The translations under genes and the position numbers were made by a program. A DNA stretch of 64,000 nt, from contig SUXW01000002.1 of the NCBI GenBank assembly GCA_015060765.1, positions 141,011 through 205,010 on the forward strand, written 5' to 3'. The stretch comes from Bacteroides sp. (lineage in GTDB: Bacteria; Bacteroidota; Bacteroidia; Bacteroidales; Bacteroidaceae). The notes beneath the pieces are model-generated. The model searched no databases and was not told the origin of the DNA. It was given only the letters and a program-made list of their open reading frames with translations. Below, in pieces: positions 55,780-63,881 of this stretch. Positions within the stretch are counted from its first letter, which is position 1. Every line of letters begins with the position of its first letter.

Positions 55780-56939
55780 GAATGATACTCCAATTGTTCC
55801 TGTTCTTCCTGCTTTTGATGGGATTACCCGATTGGTACATTTATCGGAATTACATCCGTCGATGCTCCTCATCATGGTTGCGCCGCCTCTATTGGTTACC
55901 CACCATTGGGTTACTCATGGGCATGGCATGGATATTCTTTGCATTCGAGCCCAGGCCGCAAGCTATGAACAGGATGAGTATATTTCTGATCATTTTCCTT
56001 TGCATCAATGTACCTAAGGCCATATTTACCCTCTTGTCCCTGTTGTTCCGTTTCATCGCCCGAAAGGTGAAGCACGAATTCTACGAAAGTTGGATAGCCG
56101 CCGCAATCGCCCTCTATACCATGGGATATATCATCTTTGGAGCCATATGGGGCAAAGAGTATTTTCAGGTAAAGGAAGTGGCTATCACCTCTCACGACAT
56201 CCCGCAAGGATTCAACGGATACCGCATAGTACAATTGTCGGATATTCATATCGGTAGTTGGGCCGGTAATCCGGAAGCCATACAAAAGGCGGTCAACACC
56301 ATCAACTCACTCAATGCCGATCTCATTGTATTTACCGGCGATTTAGTGAACAATCTGGCTACGGAATTAGATGAATTCATTCCCATCTTTTCCCAACTGA
56401 AAGCCAAAGACGGTATCTACTCGGTATTAGGGAATCACGATTATTCCCTATACATCCATTGGGAAGATGAAGCCGACCAGCAAGCCAATCTGGAAGCGCT
56501 GAAAGCCAAAGAAGCCCAGATGGGATGGGAACTGCTCAATAACCGCCATGTCATGATTCATCAGAAAGGAGACAGCATCGCCTTGATTGGAGTTGAAAAT
56601 AGCGGTCACCCTCCTTTTCCCGACTATGCCGATTTGAAGGGAGCCATGCAAGGCACCGAAGGCATGTTCAAGATTCTATTGAGCCACGACCCCAGCCATT
56701 GGCGCAGGGAAGTATTACCCGATACGGATATCCAACTGATGCTTGCCGGCCACACCCATGCCATGCAGACAAAGATATTAGGATTCTCCCCTTCCCGATT
56801 CGTATATCCGGAATATAGCGGCTTATACAAGGAAGGCGAACAAATGCTCTATGTCAACATCGGATTGGGCTATCTCATGTTCCCTATGCGACTGGGTGCA
56901 TGGCCGGAAATTACCTTGTTTACTCTTCATAATCAATAG
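55776..56939 (+). CDS. membrane-anchored metallophosphoesterase (YkuE-like)
   Basis: 387 residues. About four membrane helices (residues 1-135), then the calcineurin-like domain with all motifs: QLSDIHIGSW, VFTGDLVNN, VLGNHDYS, LLSHDPSHW and LAGHTHAMQ. Related proteins act on lipid-linked or phosphorylated substrates at the membrane; the substrate here is unknown. Coupled to dihydroorotase by ATGA and 5 bp from the acyltransferase. Confidence 0.88.
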   Translation: MRMILQLFLFFLLLMGLPDWYIYRNYIRRCSSSWLRRLYWLPTIGLLMGMAWIFFAFEPRPQAMNRMSIFLIIFLCINVPKAIFTLLSLLFRFIARKVKHEFYESWIAAAIALYTMGYIIFGAIWGKEYFQVKEVAITSHDIPQGFNGYRIVQLSDIHIGSWAGNPEAIQKAVNTINSLNADLIVFTGDLVNNLATELDEFIPIFSQLKAKDGIYSVLGNHDYSLYIHWEDEADQQANLEALKAKEAQMGWELLNNRHVMIHQKGDSIALIGVENSGHPPFPDYADLKGAMQGTEGMFKILLSHDPSHWRREVLPDTDIQLMLAGHTHAMQTKILGFSPSRFVYPEYSGLYKEGEQMLYVNIGLGYLMFPMRLGAWPEITLFTLHNQ

Positions 56940-56944
56940 CAGCT

Positions 56945-57694
56945 ATGAAATACATATATATCATCTACCAATTGTTAGTATCTCCCATCCTCTTGGTCCT
57001 GACCATCCTGACCGCCTTGTTTACCGTCATTGGATGCTGGATTGGGAATGGACACTTTTGGGGATATTATCCAGGAAAGATATGGTCACAATTGTTTTGC
57101 TACATTCTACTGATACCCGTCAAGGTAGTCAGAAACAAGAACGTGCACAAAAAAACCTCCTATGTATTTGTAGCCAACCACCAAGGTTCTTTCGACATAT
57201 TCCTGATTTATGGATTCTTGAACCGTAACTTCAAATGGATGATGAAGAAAAGTCTCCGCAAGGCACCTTTTATAGGAAAGGCAAGCGAATCGGCCGGCCA
57301 TATTTTTGTTGACAAGTCGGGTCCTAAGAAGATACTTGCCACTATCGAGCAAGGTCGCCACACGTTGAAGGACGGCATGTCGCTCGTCATCTTCCCCGAA
57401 GGTTCGCGTACATTTACCGGTCACATGGCAGAATTCAAGAAAGGAGCCTTTATGCTGGCCGACGAGCTACAACTCCCCGTAGTACCCTTGACTATCAGCG
57501 GTTCATTCAATATCTTGCCCCGTACAGGTAAATACCTGCATTGGCATCCCATGAAACTGGTCATTCACGATCCCATCTACCCCACTTGCCAAGGTCCTGA
57601 CAATCTCAAGCACTTGGCCGAAGAATCTTACCAAGTAATCATGGCTTCACTCCCCGAAGAATATCAGGGAAAGGTGGCCAATCCCGACCAATAA
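56945..57694 (+). CDS. 1-acyl-sn-glycerol-3-phosphate acyltransferase (PlsC-like)
   Basis: 249 residues. One or two N-terminal helices, then NHQGSFDIFL (HX4D, about residue 80), KSLRKAPFIGKASESAGHIFVDKSG, VIFPEGSRTFTG and LPVVPLTISG: the four PlsC motifs. It makes phosphatidic acid from lysophosphatidic acid. A shorter relative is at 27403-27960, so the window has two acyltransferases of this superfamily. Confidence 0.9.
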   Translation: MKYIYIIYQLLVSPILLVLTILTALFTVIGCWIGNGHFWGYYPGKIWSQLFCYILLIPVKVVRNKNVHKKTSYVFVANHQGSFDIFLIYGFLNRNFKWMMKKSLRKAPFIGKASESAGHIFVDKSGPKKILATIEQGRHTLKDGMSLVIFPEGSRTFTGHMAEFKKGAFMLADELQLPVVPLTISGSFNILPRTGKYLHWHPMKLVIHDPIYPTCQGPDNLKHLAEESYQVIMASLPEEYQGKVANPDQ

Positions 57695-57780
57695 AACAAC
57701 TGTATCGAATAATCCTTCACGGCTTGAACCTTTCCGGTTCCTCGAATGTTCTTATTCCACTAACCCTAAAAAAGAACATT

Positions 57781-58260
57781 ATGACCGAAAGATTACAAAA
57801 AGCATTGAACGAACAGATTACCGCCGAACTATGGTCGGCCAATCTATATTTGTCCATGTCATTCTACCTGAAGAGAGAAGGCTACGACGGTTTTGCTCAT
57901 TGGATGGAAAAGCAGTATCACGAAGAAGTGAATCATGCCATTGCGATAGCCCATTATATGATCAATCGGAACGCCATTCCTAAAATTGAAAAGTTGGACG
58001 TAGTACCACAAAGTTGGGGAAATCCGCAAGAAGCCTTCGAAGATGCCTACAAGCACGAACGCCATGTGAGCCAGCTCATCGACCTGTTGGTAAAGGTCGC
58101 TTCCGAAGAAAAGGACAATGCCACCCAAGATTTCCTTTGGAGATTCGTACGCGAACAAGTGGAAGAAGAAGCCTCTACCCTGAATATTGTCGAAAAGATG
58201 AGAAAAGCAGGCGAAGCAGGTATCTTGTTTTTGGATGCCCAGTTAGGCAAACGTGCGTAA
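57781..58260 (+). CDS. ftnA: ferritin (non-haem)
   Basis: 159 residues from the ATG at 57781; the in-frame upstream extension from 57724 is not ferritin-like. Start MTERLQKALNEQITAELWSANLYL and MEKQYHEEVNHAIAIAHYMINR carry the Glu/His di-iron ligands (E16, EEVNH near 50), with E93-region KHERHVSQLIDLLVKVASEEKDNATQDFLWRFVREQVEEE supplying the rest. It oxidises and stores iron in a 24-subunit shell. The 86-bp leader has a small GAACC/GGTTC inverted repeat at 57726-57740. Confidence 0.95.
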   Translation: MTERLQKALNEQITAELWSANLYLSMSFYLKREGYDGFAHWMEKQYHEEVNHAIAIAHYMINRNAIPKIEKLDVVPQSWGNPQEAFEDAYKHERHVSQLIDLLVKVASEEKDNATQDFLWRFVREQVEEEASTLNIVEKMRKAGEAGILFLDAQLGKRA

Positions 58261-58279
58261 CCCGTCAAGCATAAAAAAA

Positions 58280-58311
58280 GGAAGTGGCTATATTCACATA
58301 CAACCACTTCC
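58280..58311 (-). terminator. terminator of the DUF4369 gene
   Basis: An 8-bp stem (58280-58287 with 58304-58311) with TTTTTTT following on the minus strand, 19 bp past the stop at 58330. Confidence 0.6.
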
Positions 58312-58329
58312 ACCTAAATACATAACTAT

Positions 58330-59028
58330 TTATTTTTCCACGTTAATTTTCTTCATATTTTCACGGGCCACCTCCATGTATTCCTTCACCATCGGATGAT
58401 TTTGGAATTGTGCCGGAGCCTCGTTCACTATCTCTTCCACTACCGGTGTAACAACCGGGTAAGGGAAACTATTGCACAACATAATAAAGACACCCGGTCC
58501 CAATACGTTTTCGTAATTGGTCTGGACAAATTCCTTGGCCAACTTATTCATTTCCTCGGAAAGGCTTTCCCGTTCCTTGTTCATGGCCTCTTCCACTTCT
58601 TCTGCATTTTTTCCATCCATAATCATCCGGCTTTCCATGCGTTCCAGTTCATAAGCACGGTCGTCCAATGAATTTTTCTTTTTGATGAAATCATACAGAA
58701 GGTCGTTCAGCGGAGTACCACTAACATTGATGCTTGCATTTTCAATCTTGATATCGATGTTCCCATTTTCAACGACAAAAGGCATAATGCTCTGGTCGTC
58801 CATATACAAAGTAGCGATAACGGCCGAGTCAATCGGTCCGTTCATGGTAAACATTCCATGTACCACTTCCGCCGAGTCAACATTCACCAGTTCTTCCCCT
58901 TGAGGAACTTTTACGTACAACATTTTACCATCCAGTCGAGCAACCGTTGAACTTCCCTTTATCTGATACTCACTTGCACAGGACGCAAAAACGAATAGAG
59001 ATACGATTAAGAATACAATTTTATTCAT
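58330..59028 (-). CDS. DUF4369 domain lipoprotein
   Basis: 232 residues from the ATG at 59028 (MNKIVFLIVSLFVFASCASEY; lipobox FASC). DUF4369-type N-terminal sandwich: GKMLYVKVPQGEELVNVDSAEVVHGMFTMNGPIDSAVIATLYMDDQSIMPFVVENGNIDIKIENASINVSGTPLNDLLYDF. Many relatives continue into a thioredoxin/AhpC domain; this one has a helical tail instead (about 115-232). Outer membrane lipoprotein of unknown role. A -7 box TATTTTTG lies at 59059-59066 (minus). Confidence 0.84.
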   Translation of the reverse strand: MNKIVFLIVSLFVFASCASEYQIKGSSTVARLDGKMLYVKVPQGEELVNVDSAEVVHGMFTMNGPIDSAVIATLYMDDQSIMPFVVENGNIDIKIENASINVSGTPLNDLLYDFIKKKNSLDDRAYELERMESRMIMDGKNAEEVEEAMNKERESLSEEMNKLAKEFVQTNYENVLGPGVFIMLCNSFPYPVVTPVVEEIVNEAPAQFQNHPMVKEYMEVARENMKKINVEK

Positions 59029-59058
59029 GTAATACAACATACTTTTCATTTTCGGATA

Positions 59059-59066
59059 CAAAAATA
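59059..59066 (-). promoter_or_regulatory. -7 promoter box for the DUF4369 gene
   Basis: On the minus strand this reads TATTTTTG, 30 bp before the ATG at 59028. Confidence 0.45.
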
Positions 59067-59167
59067 CAATGTATATCCAAACTATGGAAAATTTTTATCA
59101 TTATTTAAAACTAAATAAAAGTTTTATAGTGACGACCCATACTTACCGAAAGTTACTCTTTTTTTCT

Positions 59168-59175
59168 TATTTTTG
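59168..59175 (+). promoter_or_regulatory. -7 promoter box for the S46 peptidase
   Basis: TATTTTTG, 41 bp before the ATG at 59217. Confidence 0.5.
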
Positions 59176-59216
59176 CACCACCGATTACAAGAACATAACA
59201 TTCAGACAATATTTAT

Positions 59217-61388
59217 ATGAAAAAGAAAACAATTAAATCATTTTTGTTTGCACTTGTTTGTGCAGCTATCCTTCCGGCTCATGCCGACGAAGGCATGTGG
59301 TTATTGCAATTGATGCAGGAACAACACCTCACCGACCGCATGAAAGCCCAAGGTTTGCAACTGGAAGCCGATGACATTTACAATCCTCACCGCATCTCAA
59401 TGAAAGATGCCGTAGGTATTTTCGGTGGAGGATGTACAGGAGAAATCATTTCACCCGACGGATTGATTCTTACCAACCACCATTGCGGTTATGGTGCCAT
59501 CCAACAACACAGTTCGGTGGAACACGATTACCTGACCAATGGTTTTTGGGCCAAGAACCGCAAGGAAGAACTGGCCACTCCAGGTTTGAAGTTCCGCTTT
59601 GTAGAACGCATCGTCGATGTAACCGACAAGGTCAACGCCAAGATCAAAGCTGGTGAAATCAAGGAAGAAGAAGCATTTGCACGTCCTTTCCTCAGCAAAT
59701 TTGCCATGGAAGAATACAAGGCAAGCGATTTGAACGGCAAACCCGGTATCAGTGCACAATGCCTCCCGTTCTATGCCGGCAACAAGTTCTACCTCATTTA
59801 TCTCAAGACCTATAGCGATATCCGTATGGTAGCCGCTCCTCCTAGTTCTATCGGTAAATTTGGTGGTGAAACAGACAACTGGATGTGGCCCCGTCACACC
59901 TGCGACTTCTCCGTATTCCGTATCTATGCAGATGCCAACGGCGAACCGGCAGAATATAGCGAAAACAACGTGCCCTTGAAAGTAAAGCACCATTTGGCTA
60001 TATCCTTGAAGGGTATCCAAGAAGGAGATTATGCCATGATTATGGGTTTCCCAGGAAGCACCGACCGTTATCTCACCCAAAGTGAAGTAAAACAACGTAT
60101 GACCGCTACCAACGAACCCCGTATCCTGATTCGCGAAACCCGTCAGGCCGTACTGAAGAAAGAAATGGCGGCAAGTGACAAGGTACGTATCCAGTATGCA
60201 AGCAAATACGCCAGCAGTAGCAACTATTGGAAGAACTCCATTGGTATGAACAAGGCCATTGTAGACAATAAAGTATTGGAAACCAAGGCCGAACAAGAAG
60301 CCAAATTTGCCAAGTTTGCACAAGAAAAGGGAAATGCCGACTATGCCAAGGTAGTGAGCCAGATTGACGCCATTGTAGAAAAGAGCAACCCCATTCTGTA
60401 TCAATACACTTGCTACAACGAAATCTTGAGAAACGGTATTGAATTCTCTACCCCAAGCGCCAACCTCGATAGTTTGAGAACCGCTCTCCAACAAAAGGAC
60501 AAGGCCGGTATCGAAAAATTCACCAATCGTTTGAAATTGGCTTACGCTCATGTACACAATAAGGATTATGATCATGAAGTGGACCGCAAGGTTGCCAAGG
60601 CATTGCTTCCTTTATATGCACAGATGGTAGATGCCGAAAACTTGCCATCGTTCTATCAAACCATCAACGACGAGTTCAAGGGCGATTACGATGCATACGT
60701 TGACAATCTGTACGACAATTCCATCTTCTCCAACGATGCCAATTTCAACAAATTCATCAAGAAGCCAACTATAAAGGCCATCGACAAAGACCCGATGAAA
60801 GCATTCGTAGCGTCCAAGTACGAATTGGCCGACAAAGTTATAGAAGCCTATTCTACATGCATGGACGGTATTGACCTGTTGCACAAGACCTACGTACGCG
60901 GTCTTTGTGAAATGTATGCACCCGAGCCCAAAGCACCGGATGCCAACTTCACTATCCGTCTGACTTACGGAAACATCAAGCCATACGATCCGAAGGACGG
61001 TGTACACTACAAGTACTATACCACTTTGAAAGGTGTGATGGAAAAAGAAGACCCCACCAATCCTGAATTCGTGGTACCAGCCAAGTTGAAAGAATTGTAC
61101 GAATCGAAGGATTTCGGTCGCTATGCCATGGCCAACGGTGAAATGCCGGCCTGCTTCCTCACCACCAACGACATTACCGGTGGTAACTCCGGTTCCCCCG
61201 TTATCAACGGCGAAGGCGAACTGATAGGTTGTGCTTTCGATGGCAACTGGGAATCATTGAGCGGCGACATCAATTTCGACAACAACCTCCAACGTTGTAT
61301 TGCGGTAGATATCCGCTACATCCTCTTCATTATCGATAAGTTGGGCGGATGCGGCCACCTGATCGACGAAATGACGATTGTAGAATAA
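59217..61388 (+). CDS. dpp7: S46-family dipeptidyl-peptidase, DPP7-like
   Basis: 723 residues with a signal peptide ([23 protein letters not shown]). [28 protein letters not shown] carries the catalytic H89, and [22 protein letters not shown] the nucleophile S658. The residue 18 positions after the Ser is Gly in [12 protein letters not shown]; in Porphyromonas gingivalis this site is Gly in DPP7 and Arg in DPP11, so a preference for hydrophobic P1 residues rather than Asp/Glu is expected. It works in the periplasm on oligopeptides. Monocistronic. Confidence 0.93.
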   Translation: MKKKTIKSFLFALVCAAILPAHADEGMWLLQLMQEQHLTDRMKAQGLQLEADDIYNPHRISMKDAVGIFGGGCTGEIISPDGLILTNHHCGYGAIQQHSSVEHDYLTNGFWAKNRKEELATPGLKFRFVERIVDVTDKVNAKIKAGEIKEEEAFARPFLSKFAMEEYKASDLNGKPGISAQCLPFYAGNKFYLIYLKTYSDIRMVAAPPSSIGKFGGETDNWMWPRHTCDFSVFRIYADANGEPAEYSENNVPLKVKHHLAISLKGIQEGDYAMIMGFPGSTDRYLTQSEVKQRMTATNEPRILIRETRQAVLKKEMAASDKVRIQYASKYASSSNYWKNSIGMNKAIVDNKVLETKAEQEAKFAKFAQEKGNADYAKVVSQIDAIVEKSNPILYQYTCYNEILRNGIEFSTPSANLDSLRTALQQKDKAGIEKFTNRLKLAYAHVHNKDYDHEVDRKVAKALLPLYAQMVDAENLPSFYQTINDEFKGDYDAYVDNLYDNSIFSNDANFNKFIKKPTIKAIDKDPMKAFVASKYELADKVIEAYSTCMDGIDLLHKTYVRGLCEMYAPEPKAPDANFTIRLTYGNIKPYDPKDGVHYKYYTTLKGVMEKEDPTNPEFVVPAKLKELYESKDFGRYAMANGEMPACFLTTNDITGGNSGSPVINGEGELIGCAFDGNWESLSGDINFDNNLQRCIAVDIRYILFIIDKLGGCGHLIDEMTIVE

Positions 61389-61395
61389 TACATAC

Positions 61396-61422
61396 GAACG
61401 GGGCTTTCACCAAGCCCCGTTC
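61396..61422 (+). terminator. terminator after the S46 peptidase
   Basis: A perfect 11-bp stem (61396-61406 with 61412-61422) followed by TTTTTT. Confidence 0.88.
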
Positions 61423-61442
61423 TTTTTTCCACCACAAAGATT

Positions 61443-61589
61443 ATGATATATGGGAATAATATATCAGTTGACACAATTTATGATTTTGAAGACAGAAAAG
61501 AGAAGTGTCTATCCTATAGTACAGTCATTCAGCAACTAACAGATAATTCAAACAATTTGTGTCAGCAAGTATATCGTTCTCTAAATTAA
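61443..61589 (+). CDS. possible 48-aa ORF, unknown
   Basis: ATG 61443 to TAA 61587 in AT-rich DNA. The product starts MIYGNNISVDTIYDFEDRKEK and ends NNLCQQVYRSLN. The composition looks protein-like, with few rare residues, but there is no clear RBS or family. It overlaps the 3' end of the CoiA-like gene by 4 bp on the opposite strand. It may be a real small gene, a gene remnant or chance. Confidence 0.3.
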   Translation: MIYGNNISVDTIYDFEDRKEKCLSYSTVIQQLTDNSNNLCQQVYRSLN

Positions 61590-62737
61590 TCTATCAATGA
61601 TATATTTTCTGTATAATCACATTTTGGATAATTCTTACATCCATAAAAATACCCGAATAGACCTATCCTAACACATAATAAGCCACCGCATATAGGACAT
61701 TTTTTAATACCATCTTCTTGTAGCTTTTTCTGCAATTTAAGTTCATATATCTCTTTCCAATTAGTACTTATTTTAGTTTTTTCTCTCATCTCCATACAAT
61801 AATAATCATAGCATTTATATCCCAAATCTATTTCTTTTTCATTTGGAGAATAATAATAATCGGACATATGGAATTTTCCTATAAATGCATTACAATGTTT
61901 GCATGTGTTTGCAAAATAAGATTCTTTCGTTTGTTTACTATATATTTTTTTAACTAAAGCACCATTCTTATTAGCAAGTTCAATCTCTTTTTTTGTAAAA
62001 TATTCTGGAGGATATATACCGTCTAGATAATTGGTATTAATTACTGCTATTTTCATACTTTGATGGCATTTCCAACAAGAGTCATTCAAAATTACCATTT
62101 TTGCCCTATGCATCTTATTACCACATATTTTACAAGTTGGTGTAGGACACAAATTCACTTTATCCGGATGAGCTAATTTCTCTTCTACCTTTTCGCAATC
62201 ATCAAAATCAGATACCTCTATTTGAAGGCATGCAATCTTATGATTATTATAATAATTCATAACTTCTGTAGTTGGTTTGTGTGTTATCACTACTTCAATA
62301 ACAATAACTACTTTCCCATTCGTATCAAAGAGAGCAATATCAGGTCTACATACCCCCATATCATACTCTTGGCGGACGAATTTTGCTTTTTTCAGCATAT
62401 TACCACAATGCTGTTCGTGACATTCTTCACAATCCCAAATAAAATTAAATACACTTCCATTATTCATCTTTTCTTGAATGCATTCAACTGCTCTTTTTTT
62501 AAATAATTTATGTAGAAAAGACTCGGTGCATTGATTATCAAGATTTCCTTTAGAATGCGAAAAATGATTTCTTCGATGATACTTTTGTCCTTTGGGTATT
62601 CTACTGAAATATAAAGTTAATGTTGCTCCGCATTCTGGACATTTATATGTTTCTCCTTTATGCGCATTATCAATGTACACAAGATTTCCTTTACTATCGT
62701 ATGCGTATGGTAAAAGTAATTTTCTGGTATTTGCCAT
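61586..62737 (-). CDS. CoiA-like nuclease-domain protein with C-terminal topoisomerase-type zinc ribbon
   Basis: 383 residues, many cysteines. An N-terminal zinc knuckle (YKCPECGATLTL) plus HRRNHFSHSKG resembles the CoiA start. CRPDIALFDTNGKVVIVIEVVITHKP (about 132-160) has the PD-(D/E)xK nuclease shape, though the usual E-x-[KQ] reads EVV. Two further CxxC pairs (CKICGNKMH, CWKCHQS) and CKHCNAF follow. CPICGGLLCVRIGLFGYFYGCKNYPKC near the end is a zf-C4 topoisomerase ribbon that binds single-stranded DNA. AT-rich, probably horizontally acquired; it starts 36 bp after the repeat protein. Confidence 0.7.
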   Translation of the reverse strand: MANTRKLLLPYAYDSKGNLVYIDNAHKGETYKCPECGATLTLYFSRIPKGQKYHRRNHFSHSKGNLDNQCTESFLHKLFKKRAVECIQEKMNNGSVFNFIWDCEECHEQHCGNMLKKAKFVRQEYDMGVCRPDIALFDTNGKVVIVIEVVITHKPTTEVMNYYNNHKIACLQIEVSDFDDCEKVEEKLAHPDKVNLCPTPTCKICGNKMHRAKMVILNDSCWKCHQSMKIAVINTNYLDGIYPPEYFTKKEIELANKNGALVKKIYSKQTKESYFANTCKHCNAFIGKFHMSDYYYSPNEKEIDLGYKCYDYYCMEMREKTKISTNWKEIYELKLQKKLQEDGIKKCPICGGLLCVRIGLFGYFYGCKNYPKCDYTENISLID

Positions 62738-62773
62738 ATTGCTTATGATGATTTATCCTGCTAAAATAATAAA

Positions 62774-63448
62774 TTATTTAAGATAATTTTCTAAAGTCTT
62801 TTGATTGATTCTTTCTAATATTTCTATAGTCGAACCTTCTGTACTTACACCAGCACGTGTAGCCTCTTTCACAACATTGGCATGATTTATTCGTTCCAAT
62901 ATTTCTACAGTAGTTCCCTCTGTACTTACGCCAGCATGTGCGGCCTCTTTCATAACATTTGCATGATTTATTCGTTCCAATATTTCTACAGTAGTTCCCT
63001 CTGTACTTACACCAGCACGTATGGCCTCTTTCATAACATTAGTATGATTTATTCGTTCCAATATTTCTACAGTAGTTCCCTCTGTACTTACACCAACACG
63101 TGCAGCCTCTTTCATAACATTTGCATGATTCCTTTCTTGCAAAATCTCTATAGTAGATTTCACTGTCCTTACATCATCCTCTTCTAAAACTATAGAAGAC
63201 ATGGGGGGTGAAGATACAGATTTATAGTTTTTAATAGTTCTCTGTATGTTTACTGGCTCTACTATTTCTTCTTGTTTTTCTGTTGTAATAGAATCAGAGG
63301 ACAATGATTCAATAGACTCTATTTCTTCGAGATCTTTCGAATAATCATTTATGAAAATATAGAACAAAAATAAGATAAATGATGCCATTAAAACATATAC
63401 AAGCCAATTCTTTTTTGAAGGGTTGTTATTCGAGTAACGATGATTCAT
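62774..63448 (-). CDS. membrane-anchored protein with tandem SAP-like 27-residue repeats
   Basis: 224 residues from the ATG at 63448, which overlaps the stop of the upstream gene (ATGA); longer readings exist (for example ATG 63481) but lack coupling. One helix (about 17-33, NWLVYVLMASFILFLFYIF), an acidic linker, then four full repeats and a partial fifth of the type ILERINHANVMKEAxRAGVSTEGTTVE. The core A-G-V-S-T-E-G-T-x-x-E-I-L-E-R-I resembles the SAP DNA-binding motif (G-L-S-T-x-G-T-K-x-E-L-I-x-R-L), though with less basic character. Topology would keep the repeats outside or inside depending on orientation. Confidence 0.65.
   Translation of the reverse strand: MNHRYSNNNPSKKNWLVYVLMASFILFLFYIFINDYSKDLEEIESIESLSSDSITTEKQEEIVEPVNIQRTIKNYKSVSSPPMSSIVLEEDDVRTVKSTIEILQERNHANVMKEAARVGVSTEGTTVEILERINHTNVMKEAIRAGVSTEGTTVEILERINHANVMKEAAHAGVSTEGTTVEILERINHANVVKEATRAGVSTEGSTIEILERINQKTLENYLK
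62803..63150. repeat. 81-bp coding tandem repeats
   Basis: The same 81-bp unit recurs with starts at 62881, 62962, 63043 and 63124 (anchor CATGATT), with a partial unit toward 62803. The central three are near-identical (few differences), which suggests recent expansion or slippage inside the repeat-protein gene. Confidence 0.85.
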
Positions 63449-63675
63449 ATTTTCAGCATAACTTCTTGATTCATACGGCATATTATTATTCCGTTTTCCC
63501 CCATAATACCGAAAAAACATAAAAATAAATAAAAAGGTAACATACCTAAGATTGCACTGATGATAATACCCTCCCAAGTAGGTGTATTGGTAGTATTTCT
63601 AGTTAATCCCTTTATCACCCATATTACAAGTGCTATTATACCTATGGCGATTACAATAGTAAAAAGTTCTTGCAT
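63445..63675 (-). CDS. small two-helix membrane protein
   Basis: 76 residues. Helices at about 4-22 (LFTIVIAIGIIALVIWVIKG) and 34-58 (WEGIIISAILGMLPFYLFLCFFGIMG) are separated by a short polar TRNTTNTPT loop. Its TGA overlaps the ATG of the repeat protein (63445-63448), so the two are translationally coupled. No known function. First visible gene of the accessory cassette. Confidence 0.65.
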   Translation of the reverse strand: MQELFTIVIAIGIIALVIWVIKGLTRNTTNTPTWEGIIISAILGMLPFYLFLCFFGIMGENGIIICRMNQEVMLKI

Positions 63676-63812
63676 ATTTCTTTTACATCATTAACAAATG
63701 CACATCATTACAATATCCACTTCTGTTTGAGGATTCTACAAAGACCAAAACATTTTTGCAAATATAGCAATAATAACAAATCATTTTCAGAAAAACATAC
63801 TTTCCGCACTAA

Positions 63813-63875
63813 GTCAACTTTCTCAGGAAAGGTGGCAACCATTTCAGGAAAAGAGTCAACTTTTTCAGGGAGAAA
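63813..63875. repeat. three imperfect 21-bp repeats next to the IS end
   Basis: Units start at 63813, 63834 and 63855 with consensus GTCAACTTTTTCAGGAAAAGA; a degenerate copy may precede at about 63784. The array stops 6 bp before the IS-like end, so the insertion may have split it. The rest of 63676-63881 shows no gene I trust. Confidence 0.6.
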
Positions 63876-63881
63876 ATGTCT

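Noticed and set aside
57724..57780. N-terminal extension of ferritin
   Set aside because: Ferritins start close to the first helix; the extension has no conserved features and the ATG at 57781 gives a standard length.
62881..63150. Possible CRISPR array
   Set aside because: Units are contiguous 81-bp coding repeats without spacers.
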